Below are positions 6,236-12,882 of a stretch of 18,635 nucleotides of DNA, one piece after another (within the stretch, counting starts at the first letter, position 1; each line of letters begins with the position of its first letter). The stretch comes from an uncultured Muribaculaceae bacterium (GTDB lineage: Bacteria; Bacteroidota; Bacteroidia; Bacteroidales; Muribaculaceae). A program made the position numbers and the translations under genes. The notes beneath the pieces are model-generated. The model saw nothing but the letters and a program-made list of their open reading frames with translations, was not told where the DNA came from and searched no databases. The stretch spans positions 1-18,635 of the forward strand of contig CAJTSR010000037.1 in the NCBI GenBank assembly GCA_910579035.1, given 5' to 3'.

Positions 6236-6676
6236 ATGAAAATAAAAGAAATAAGCGAGGGCAAGGAGGCCTTTATGCCGCTGCTTCTCGAGGGTGACGA
6301 GCAGGAGGATATGGTGCGCCGCTATCTGTGGCGTGGCATGCTCTATGCCGGGTACGAGGCCGGTGCGCTCGTGGCGGTGTGCGTCGTTACGGAGGAAGAC
6401 GGCTCGACAGTCGAGATAAAGAATCTTGCCGTACACAGGGACTTCAGGCGAAGGGGCTTCGGGCGGCGAATGTTGCTGCACGTGGAGTCTGCGTGGCCGG
6501 GGCGCACTATAATGCTCGGCACCGGCGAAACCCCGTCGACACTGTTGTTTTACCGCAAATGCGGGTATAGCTATTCCCATACGATAAAAAACTTTTTCAC
6601 AGACAATTATCGCAGCCCCATAATAGAAGAGGGAGTCCGGCTCCGCGATATGATATACCTTCACAAAAAGCCATAA
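6236..6676 (+). CDS. GNAT family N-acetyltransferase
   Basis: The 146-residue product has the GNAT core. Beta strand 4 (EIKNLAVHRDF, residues 60-70) runs into motif A, the acetyl-CoA pyrophosphate loop R71-R-R-G74-F-G76, and helix 3. A following strand TIMLGTGE leads to STLLFYRKCGYSYS, the usual NxxAxxFYxxxGF-like region. The substrate, whether a small molecule or a protein N-terminus, cannot be predicted. Its ATG lies 3 bases after the T run of the preceding terminator, leaving no room for a separate promoter, so expression must come from readthrough or from a promoter inside the upstream gene. A later start is unlikely, because the first strand KIKEISEG is needed for the fold. Confidence 0.87.
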   Translation: MKIKEISEGKEAFMPLLLEGDEQEDMVRRYLWRGMLYAGYEAGALVAVCVVTEEDGSTVEIKNLAVHRDFRRRGFGRRMLLHVESAWPGRTIMLGTGETPSTLLFYRKCGYSYSHTIKNFFTDNYRSPIIEEGVRLRDMIYLHKKP

Positions 6677-6702
6677 TTACTTGTCTGTGACTTTGCGGCG
6701 AT

Positions 6703-6733
6703 TTTGCGGTGCGGCTTTTTTTGAGTAATTTCG
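6703..6733 (+). promoter_or_regulatory. Promoter of the dacB-rsmI operon
   Basis: TTTG (6703-6706), 19-base spacer, TAATTTCG followed by C (6726-6733): one mismatch to TAnnTTTG. It is 22 bases before the dacB start, giving a very short leader. Confidence 0.68.
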
Positions 6734-6755
6734 CCTTGTATTTATAGCATAGTAT

Positions 6756-8108
6756 ATGAAATTCCTAAATATTGTATTGGCATTTGCCCTTTGTGTGTCT
6801 GTCACGGCGGGTGCATCGGCCGGCGATATCCTCGGTATCGACGGCGAGGAGTCGACCTCTGTGGGCATATATATCAAAGACCTCAAGACGGGCAAAGTGC
6901 TCGTGGATCATAATTCCGACCTTGCCCTGACACCGGCTTCGGTGATGAAGGCGGTCACTACCGCGTCGACTCTTTCGCTGGCAGGGGCTGACAAGCGCTT
7001 CCGTACTCCGGTGGTGCTGCGCGGCAGCGCTTCCGGGGCAAGCTGGGATGGCGACCTTGTGGTACACACTGTTGCCGACCCTACTATCGAAAGTGAGAAT
7101 TTCAAGAGCCGTTATGGTTTCTGCGACTCCGTTGTGGCGGCTGTGAAGCGTGCCGGCATAAGCAAGATAAACGGCCGCATCGTTATCGACCAGCCTCTCG
7201 AAAATGCAGGCGAAATAGGCAAGTGGGAGATAGAGGACGTGGCGTGGCCTTATGGCGCGGGACTGTACGGGCTGAACTGGCGCGACAACACATTCACGCT
7301 CCACCCGGCCACGGGCGAAACCAAGCCTTTCGTGCCCGGCCTCAAGATAGAGATGCATCGGTCCACGTCGGGGAACGACCTCATACGCGGTGTTGGCAGC
7401 GACGTGCTAACCATATATTCGCGCAATCCTAACGATAAAAAATGGGCCGTGCGCTCGTCGATGCCCGACCCCGCGGCAGTGTTCCGCCACGAGCTTGAAG
7501 CTAAGCTGAAAGCAGCAGGCATAACGGTGGCCGGAAAAGAGATAAAGACCGACTGTGAGGCCGCAGAGCGGAAACTGTACACCCATGTGTCGCCGGCCTA
7601 TGGCGAAATAATGCGCAGCCTCATGGTGCGCAGCGACAACCTCTTTGCCGAGGGCATGCTTCGCGCCATCGCTCCCGGTGCATCGCGCAAGGACTGTATC
7701 AAGCGCGAGAAAGAGCTGTGGGCAACGCGCGGCATAAATACCAAATACACTATCATAAACGACGGCAGCGGCCTTACGCGCGCCAATCGCCTCTCGGCGC
7801 GTTTCATTGCCGATGTTCTGGCGTGGATGGCGTCGTCGCCCCAGGCTAAAACATATACCACGTTCTTCCCGCGAGCCGGAAAAGAAGGCACTTTGCGCGG
7901 ATTTCTGGCCAAGTCCGAGCTGAAAGGGCTTGTGGCGCTCAAAACAGGCAGTGTCAGCTCCGTGCAGGCCTATGCCGGATATAAATTTGATGACGAAGGC
8001 GAGCCAACCCATGTGATTGTGATTATGGTAAACGGCTTTTTCTGCCCTCGTTCGCAGGTGCGTGAGGGTGCCGAGCAGCTACTTATTGACTTATTTTGCA
8101 AAGATTGA
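6756..8108 (+). CDS. dacB: D-alanyl-D-alanine carboxypeptidase/endopeptidase, PBP4 type (peptidase S13)
   Basis: The enzyme trims or cleaves peptidoglycan cross-links in the periplasm. The 450-residue product has a signal peptide (residues 1-22, ending GASA) and all three penicillin-binding motifs: S62-V-M-K65 in TPASVMKAV with the acylated serine, S293-D-N295 in VRSDNLFAEG, and K396-T-G398 in ALKTGSVSS. The large insertion between SxxK and SxN is typical of class C low-mass PBPs (family S13), which fits DacB/PBP4 better than DacA. Length is normal. The frame starts at the first ATG, just after the promoter, and leads a four-gene unit with a 3-base gap to the next gene. Confidence 0.93.
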   Translation: MKFLNIVLAFALCVSVTAGASAGDILGIDGEESTSVGIYIKDLKTGKVLVDHNSDLALTPASVMKAVTTASTLSLAGADKRFRTPVVLRGSASGASWDGDLVVHTVADPTIESENFKSRYGFCDSVVAAVKRAGISKINGRIVIDQPLENAGEIGKWEIEDVAWPYGAGLYGLNWRDNTFTLHPATGETKPFVPGLKIEMHRSTSGNDLIRGVGSDVLTIYSRNPNDKKWAVRSSMPDPAAVFRHELEAKLKAAGITVAGKEIKTDCEAAERKLYTHVSPAYGEIMRSLMVRSDNLFAEGMLRAIAPGASRKDCIKREKELWATRGINTKYTIINDGSGLTRANRLSARFIADVLAWMASSPQAKTYTTFFPRAGKEGTLRGFLAKSELKGLVALKTGSVSSVQAYAGYKFDDEGEPTHVIVIMVNGFFCPRSQVREGAEQLLIDLFCKD

Positions 8109-8111
8109 CAG

Positions 8112-8750
8112 ATGACCGAAATAAACCGACTTATACGTCTGAACATAGAGATTGAAGGGCTCCTGAGAGTACTGGAAGAGCGCCATAGCGATGATGCGCG
8201 TTCGATGCTGGCTGAAAAATTCGAGGGCTATGCCGCCCTTATGCGGGCATATGTTGGCGGCCACGAACCGCTTGGCGATTTTGCAGCCCCGGTAACTGTG
8301 GAAGTACCCGAGCCTGAGGTATATGAGCCGATTGTTTCTAACGAAAATGAAGAAACGGCGGTAGAACCCGTAGTGGAGCCTGATCTGGAGCCTGTTTCGG
8401 AGCCTGTCGATTTGGAAATCAAGGAGCAGGAGGCGGTCGAACCTGAACTTGTCGACGAAACAGACGCGGCTACAGCGGCTATAACTCTCGGTGAGGCTAA
8501 AGGGCAGGGAGCTTCCCGCTGTGCCGGAGAAGCTTTGCTTAAAGCATTCACCCTCAACGATAAATTTCGCTTCCGCCGCGAGCTTTTTGCCGGTGACGAC
8601 GACGACTTTTCGTCGACGCTCGTGTTGCTCGCGCAGATGCCGAGCTACGAAGAAGCTGCCGACTACCTTTTCCACGACCTTCTCTGGGATCGTCGCGACG
8701 AGAACGTGCAGGCCTTTATGGAGATATTGAAGGCTCATATGCCTGCATAA
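8112..8750 (+). CDS. Conserved-looking hypothetical protein with Glu/Pro-rich centre
   Basis: I do not recognise a named family. The 212-residue product has no signal peptide or membrane segment, so it is probably cytoplasmic. It has three parts. Residues 1-50 are helical and rich in Leu and charge (MTEINRLIRLNIEIEGLLRVLE). Residues 65-118 are a low-complexity, strongly acidic linker with repeated EP, EPV and EPE steps. Residues 140-212 are a compact C-terminal domain containing ALLKAFTLNDKFRFRRELF and a MPSYEEAADYLFHDLLWDR segment. The ordered ends and disordered middle suggest an adaptor or scaffold. It is packed tightly between dacB (3 bases) and rsmI (4 bases), so it is certainly co-expressed with them. 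The C-terminal part looks like something I would expect to be conserved among Bacteroidales; that is untested. Confidence 0.8.
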   Translation: MTEINRLIRLNIEIEGLLRVLEERHSDDARSMLAEKFEGYAALMRAYVGGHEPLGDFAAPVTVEVPEPEVYEPIVSNENEETAVEPVVEPDLEPVSEPVDLEIKEQEAVEPELVDETDAATAAITLGEAKGQGASRCAGEALLKAFTLNDKFRFRRELFAGDDDDFSSTLVLLAQMPSYEEAADYLFHDLLWDRRDENVQAFMEILKAHMPA

Positions 8751-8754
8751 GGAT

Positions 8755-9510
8755 ATGGAAGGCAAGCTCTGCATAGTGCCCACGCCGGTGGGGAATATGG
8801 CTGATATGACGCCGCGCGCCATAGAGGTGCTGCGGGAGGCCTCGCTTGTATTGGCTGAGGACACCCGCACGTCGGCTGTGCTGATGCGACATTTCGGCAT
8901 TGCCACGCCGATGGCCAGTCACCATAAGTACAACGAGCACCGCGATCTTGACCCTGTGCTCGACCGCATAGAGGCCGGTGAAACCATAGCGCTGATTTCC
9001 GACGCCGGCACTCCCGGCATCTCAGATCCGGGCTTTATGCTGGCGCGGGAGTGCCGCAGGCGCGGTTTAAAGGTCGAAACTCTTCCCGGTGCCACTGCCT
9101 TTGTGCCTGCGCTTGTAAGCTCGGGGCTTCCCTGCGACCGCTTTTTCTTCGAGGGATTCCTCCCGCCTAAGAAAGGCAGGGCGTCGCGTTTGGAATTTCT
9201 GGCCGAGCTGCCGGTTACCTTTATTATATATGAATCGCCATTGAGGCTTGCCCGCACGCTGGCTCAGCTTGCAGAGGTGTGCGGCGAGAATCGTCCGGCA
9301 TCGGTGTCGCGTGAAATATCCAAGCTGCACGAAACCACCGTTCGCGGAACATTGGGAGAACTTGCCGGCCATTTCGAGGTGAACCAAGCGCGAGGAGAGA
9401 TTGTTGTAGTCATAAGCGGCAAGGTGCGTGAGGAAGCCGAGCGTCGCCACCGCAATAAATACCGTCCGGACGCCGATGAGCCGGCACCCGGGGGCAACGT
9501 TCAACTATAA
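8755..9510 (+). CDS. rsmI: 16S rRNA (cytidine(1402)-2'-O)-methyltransferase RsmI
   Basis: RsmI uses S-adenosylmethionine to methylate the 2'-OH of C1402 in the decoding centre of 16S rRNA. The 251-residue product has the tetrapyrrole-methylase-like fold typical of RsmI: PTPVGNMADMTPRAIEVL near residue 9, EDTRTSAVLMRHFGI, and the signature SDAGTPGISDPG at residues 82-93. PGATAFVPALVSSGLPCDRFFFEGF-type and YESPLRLARTL segments follow. The last 25 residues are a polar tail without clear homology. The ATG follows the preceding stop by 4 bases; a minor AAGG sits just upstream. It is the third gene of the dacB unit. Confidence 0.95.
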   Translation: MEGKLCIVPTPVGNMADMTPRAIEVLREASLVLAEDTRTSAVLMRHFGIATPMASHHKYNEHRDLDPVLDRIEAGETIALISDAGTPGISDPGFMLARECRRRGLKVETLPGATAFVPALVSSGLPCDRFFFEGFLPPKKGRASRLEFLAELPVTFIIYESPLRLARTLAQLAEVCGENRPASVSREISKLHETTVRGTLGELAGHFEVNQARGEIVVVISGKVREEAERRHRNKYRPDADEPAPGGNVQL

Positions 9511-9518
9511 TAAGATTT

Positions 9519-10382
9519 ATGAAAAAATTAATCCTTATGGCCGTAGCGGCTGCAATGCTGGCCACCGGCTGCAACAACAAGAAAGAAGAGGAGCTACGCC
9601 AACAGCAGGCTCTCAACGAGGCTACGCGCGACGAACTTGCCGCCGCCGTTTCCGACCGCGACCAGCTCCTCGGGCTCGTCAACGAGATATCGTCCGGCAT
9701 GGAGCAAATCAAACAGCTGGAGAACATACTTGCCATCGACGGCCAAAGCGAAACTCCCGGACAGCGGCAGCAGATTCGCTCCGACATTGCCGCCATACAG
9801 CAGACCCTCGAGCAGCGCAGGCTCAAGCTCGAAGAGCTTGAGAAGAAACTGTCGAACTCATCTCTGGCAAATTCCAACCTGAAGCAGACCATAGCCTCGC
9901 TCCGCGGACAGATCGACTCGCAGACACAGGAAATAAGCACTCTGCGCGCAAGCCTCGACGAGGCCAAGACACGCATCAACAACCTTGACGCGCAGGTCGA
10001 CTCTCTCCACGGCACAGTCACCACAATCACAGCCGAGCGCGATTCTACCACCGAGCAGAATGCCCAGCTCACCAACGAGCTAAATCTGTGCTACTATGCC
10101 ATCGGCAATAAGTCCGAGCTTAAGGAAAACAAGATTATCGAAACAGGCTTCCTGCGCAAGACCAAGATTCTTGAAGGCGATTTCGACCGCGCTTTCTTCA
10201 CCGTTGCCGACAAGCGCACACTTACCAAAATCGACCTCAACTCGTCGAAGGCAGAAGTGCTTACCAACCAGCCTGAAGGCTCCTATGTGATAGACGATGA
10301 AAATGGCCGCAAAGTGCTCAGAATCACAAATCCGGCCCAGTTTTGGAGCCTGTCGAACTATCTGGTGGTTAAAATCGACTGA
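9519..10382 (+). CDS. Coiled-coil lipoprotein (possibly Cbp1-like adhesin family)
   Basis: The 287-residue product has a lipoprotein signal ending LATGC, with C18 as the lipidated cysteine. The mature start NNKKEEE is an acidic stretch like the lipoprotein export signals described in Bacteroidetes, so surface exposure is possible. Residues 22-190 form a long heptad-rich coiled coil dense in Gln, Glu, Leu and Ser. Residues 192-287 are a separate domain beginning YYAIGNKSELKENKIIETG and ending FWSLSNYLVVKID. Long coiled coils often cause misannotation as chromosome-segregation proteins, which the lipobox argues against. The layout resembles Bacteroides proteins described as Cbp1-like collagen-binding adhesins; I recall that family only loosely. 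It closes the dacB operon, before a strong terminator. Confidence 0.83.
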   Translation: MKKLILMAVAAAMLATGCNNKKEEELRQQQALNEATRDELAAAVSDRDQLLGLVNEISSGMEQIKQLENILAIDGQSETPGQRQQIRSDIAAIQQTLEQRRLKLEELEKKLSNSSLANSNLKQTIASLRGQIDSQTQEISTLRASLDEAKTRINNLDAQVDSLHGTVTTITAERDSTTEQNAQLTNELNLCYYAIGNKSELKENKIIETGFLRKTKILEGDFDRAFFTVADKRTLTKIDLNSSKAEVLTNQPEGSYVIDDENGRKVLRITNPAQFWSLSNYLVVKID

Positions 10383-10410
10383 AACACCTTATACTGTTTA
10401 TTATACTAAA

Positions 10411-10437
10411 AAGCTTCCCTGCCGGGAGGCTTTTTTT
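10411..10437 (+). terminator. Rho-independent terminator of the dacB-rsmI-lipoprotein operon
   Basis: AAGCTTCCC (10411-10419) pairs with GGGAGGCTT (10424-10432), one T-G pair, loop TGCC, and the stem runs into a T tract ending at 10437. Confidence 0.9.
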
Positions 10438-10483
10438 GTTTAGAGTTGTTATAGGTATAAACGGCCTTGGCCTCCAGTATATA

Positions 10484-10939
10484 ATGAAAATGAAGAAAAC
10501 AATTTTAGCACTGCTGCTGGCAGGTGCGTCGGCAAGCGCGTTCGCGCTGCCTTTCGACAAGTACTCCCTGAACCGCGACGATCTTCCCGAAGAAGCGCGC
10601 GAGTTCCTTACCACGCACTTCCCCAAGGGCAAGGTGAGTATGATAAAGGTCGACAAGCACTTGCTTAAGAAGACGGACTATGACGTGAAACTCGTCAACG
10701 GAACCAAGATAGAGTTCAACAACGCAGGAAAGTGGACGTCGGTCGACTGCAAGACGCGCGAGGTGCCAGAAGCCTTGGTGATACGCCCTATCCGCAAATA
10801 CATAGAGCGCAACTTCCCCGATACGAAAATCGTGAAAATCGAGAAAAAAACATTCGGGTTCGAGCTTGAGCTTTCCGACGGCATAGAGGTGAAATTCGAC
10901 CGTCTTGGAACCTTTAAGAGTGTAGAAATGAACGATTGA
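10484..10939 (+). CDS. Exported PepSY-like domain protein
   Basis: The 151-residue product has a signal peptide (MKMKKTILALLLAGASASAFA, cleavage before LPFDK). It then carries two similar half-domains of about 60 residues: LPEEAREFLTTHFP ... YDVKLVNGTKIEFNNAGKWTSVDC and VIRPIRKYIERNFP ... FGFELELSDGIEVKFDRLGTFKSVE. Each has the helix followed by beta strands ending in the I/V-x-F-x-x-x-G-x-x-x-S-V pattern of PepSY-like proteins of Bacteroidetes. Function is unknown; the family is often described as inhibitor-like, without proof. The frame is open further upstream to a TTG at 10436, but the signal peptide begins at the ATG at 10484 (a second ATG at 10490 is possible). It is preceded by a terminator; no convincing promoter is visible. 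Confidence 0.87.
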   Translation: MKMKKTILALLLAGASASAFALPFDKYSLNRDDLPEEAREFLTTHFPKGKVSMIKVDKHLLKKTDYDVKLVNGTKIEFNNAGKWTSVDCKTREVPEALVIRPIRKYIERNFPDTKIVKIEKKTFGFELELSDGIEVKFDRLGTFKSVEMND

Positions 10940-10952
10940 GGCCACTTTTCAA

Positions 10953-10980
10953 CATATGCCGTTTTTTTTGACGGCATATG
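10953..10980. repeat. Perfect 10-bp hairpin with an oligo-T loop
   Basis: CATATGCCGT (10953-10962) and ACGGCATATG (10971-10980) are perfect inverted repeats around the loop TTTTTTTG. It lies 13 bases after the PepSY-like gene stop. The T run is in the loop and not after the stem, so it is not an ordinary terminator. It may protect the 3' end of the upstream mRNA or influence the mutL promoter region, which starts immediately after it. Confidence 0.6.
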
Positions 10981-11004
10981 CTATGTATTTCGGGGGCAAA
11001 CAAG

Positions 11005-11012
11005 TATTTTTG
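11005..11012 (+). promoter_or_regulatory. Perfect -7 box immediately before mutL
   Basis: TATTTTTG followed by C (11005-11012) matches TAnnTTTGC exactly. At a 19-base spacing the -33 position reads TATG (10982-10985), one base from TTTG. The box ends only four bases before the mutL ATG at 11017, so transcription would begin at or next to the start codon. Confidence 0.5.
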
Positions 11013-11016
11013 CGGT

Positions 11017-12882
11017 ATGAACAACGACCTTATCCGCTTATTGCCCGACTCAGTGGCAAATCAGATTGCAGCCGGAGAAGTGATTCAGCGTCCGTCTTCG
11101 GTTATAAAGGAGCTTGTGGAAAACGCCGTCGACGCGGGAGCCACAGCTATAACTATCAATATCAAAGATGCCGGACGCACGCTGATACAAGTTGTGGACA
11201 ACGGTTGCGGCATGAGCCCTACCGACGCCCGTATGGCCTTCGAGCGCCATGCCACCAGTAAAATATCGAAAGCCGACGACCTTTACCGCCTTCACACCAT
11301 GGGCTTCAGAGGCGAGGCGCTGCCGTCGATTGCAGCAGTGGCGCAGATCGATATGCGCACGATGCGCGAGGGCGACACAGTGGGTACGCGACTGTTGATT
11401 TCTGAGTCGAAGTTTGAAGGACAGGAGCCTGTTTCCTGCGTGCCGGGAACCAATCTCAGCGTTAAGAATATATTTTTCCATCAGCCCGCGCGCCGCAAGT
11501 TCCTCAAAAAGGACAGTGTGGAGCTTGGGCACATACTGCGGGAGTTCGAGAGGCTCGCCCTTGTGAACACCGATGTGGACTTCACCTTGATTCACAACGA
11601 CGTCACGCTCCATCAGTTTATGCGCGGCTCCTTCAAGCAGCGCATAGGCGCGTTGTTCGGTAAAAATATCGAGAGCCAGATTGCCGGAATATCTACCGAA
11701 ACATCGATAGTGAAGCTCTCAGGCTTCGTGGGCATGCCTCGCTTTGCCAAGAAAAGAGGCTACAACCAGTTTTTCTTTGTCAACGGCCGCAATATGCGCC
11801 ACCCGCTTTTCCATCGCGCCGTGATTCAATGCTACGAGCAGCTCGTGCAGCCTGATTCGCAGCCGTCGTATTTCATTAATTTCGAGGTGGAACCGTCGAC
11901 AATCGATGTCAATATCCACCCGCAGAAACACGAAATAAAATTCGAGCACGAACAGGCTATAAGCCAGATTCTCGTGGCTGCCATACGCGAAACGCTCGGC
12001 AAGACGCAGGCAGCGGGAGCGCTTGATTTCGAGGCCGACGTGGCCCCGGATATACCGCTGTTCAACCCGGAAGCGGACATGCCGGTGCCGGGCGATGACG
12101 CCGAGAGCGATTTCAATCCTTTCAGGGCTTCGTCGGACAATGAAATGCACGCGCCTGCCGCGTATGCGCGTGCGCCAAAGGCTGCTCCTGTGCGCGACTG
12201 GGATGCCCTGTACGCCAATTTCAGCCGCGAGCGCAGCGGGGCTTTCGAGGAGCCGCTTCCTTCGGGCGACGAGGCTGCCGACGCGCTCTTTGTTGCCGAC
12301 ACTCCGCCTGCGCAGCAGACTGCCGCCGCCTGCTTCCAGCTGCAGGGCGGATATATAGTGAGTCCGTCGCATTCGGGAATAATGGTGGTGTCGCAGCACC
12401 GCGCCCATGTCCGCATCATGTACGACCGCTATATGGCCCAGCTTGCCGACGGCCCGGTGCCATCGCAGCAGCTTATATTCAGCGAGAATTTCGAGCTTGC
12501 GCCCTCGGTTTCGGCTATTCTCGAATCGGCTTCGGCCACGATTGCCTCGGCAGGATTCAGTGTGAGCCGTGCCGGTGATAACAAATGGAGCCTCGACTCT
12601 GTGCCGGCCTCGCTGTCGTCGGGCAAGGCCATGGAGGCTCTTTATGCCATACTTGAGGACGTGGAGGCCGACGTGCTTGTCGATGCGTCAGCCTTCCGCA
12701 GCCCCGTGGCGCTTGCCATGGCTCGAAGTGCCGCAATCAGTGCGTCGCATGTGCTCACGCCGGCCGAGATGGAAAGCATCATAGCCGACCTTTTCAGATG
12801 TGCCGAGCCGTCGTTCACTCCCGACGGTCTTGCCATTATGACGGTGATAAGCCACGACGATCTTGCCGCTCGCATGCAATGA
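11017..12882 (+). CDS. mutL: DNA mismatch repair protein MutL
   Basis: MutL is the ATPase that links MutS mismatch recognition to downstream strand removal. The 621-residue product has a complete N-terminal GHKL ATPase: NQIAAGEVIQRPSSVIKELVEN (E32 catalytic, N36 for Mg), DNGCGM, FERHATSKI and TMGFRGEALPSIA, then the PARRKFLK and DVNIHPQKHEIKF transducer segments. A long acidic, Ala/Pro-rich linker follows (about residues 345-440), then the dimerisation domain. The endonuclease motif DQHA(X)2E(X)4E reads S459-QHR-AH-V465-RIMY-D470, and the usual CPHGRP reads TPDGLA at 601-606, so nuclease activity is doubtful. The open frame extends 13 codons upstream, but family alignment fixes the start at 11017. 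The stop overlaps the next gene (ATGA). Confidence 0.95.
   Translation: MNNDLIRLLPDSVANQIAAGEVIQRPSSVIKELVENAVDAGATAITINIKDAGRTLIQVVDNGCGMSPTDARMAFERHATSKISKADDLYRLHTMGFRGEALPSIAAVAQIDMRTMREGDTVGTRLLISESKFEGQEPVSCVPGTNLSVKNIFFHQPARRKFLKKDSVELGHILREFERLALVNTDVDFTLIHNDVTLHQFMRGSFKQRIGALFGKNIESQIAGISTETSIVKLSGFVGMPRFAKKRGYNQFFFVNGRNMRHPLFHRAVIQCYEQLVQPDSQPSYFINFEVEPSTIDVNIHPQKHEIKFEHEQAISQILVAAIRETLGKTQAAGALDFEADVAPDIPLFNPEADMPVPGDDAESDFNPFRASSDNEMHAPAAYARAPKAAPVRDWDALYANFSRERSGAFEEPLPSGDEAADALFVADTPPAQQTAAACFQLQGGYIVSPSHSGIMVVSQHRAHVRIMYDRYMAQLADGPVPSQQLIFSENFELAPSVSAILESASATIASAGFSVSRAGDNKWSLDSVPASLSSGKAMEALYAILEDVEADVLVDASAFRSPVALAMARSAAISASHVLTPAEMESIIADLFRCAEPSFTPDGLAIMTVISHDDLAARMQ

Noticed and set aside
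5618..6664. 348-codon minus-strand frame
   Set aside because: It is antisense to the thioredoxin-like and GNAT genes and spans the terminator between them; both plus-strand genes have clear family motifs.
10436..10483. Upstream TTG extension of the PepSY-like protein
   Set aside because: It begins inside the preceding terminator T run and would place 16 non-signal residues before an obvious signal peptide.
12798..12878. N-terminal extension of the DUF6377 protein inside mutL
   Set aside because: The 27 extra residues are Arg/Ser/His-rich shadow sequence of mutL and would bury the signal peptide.
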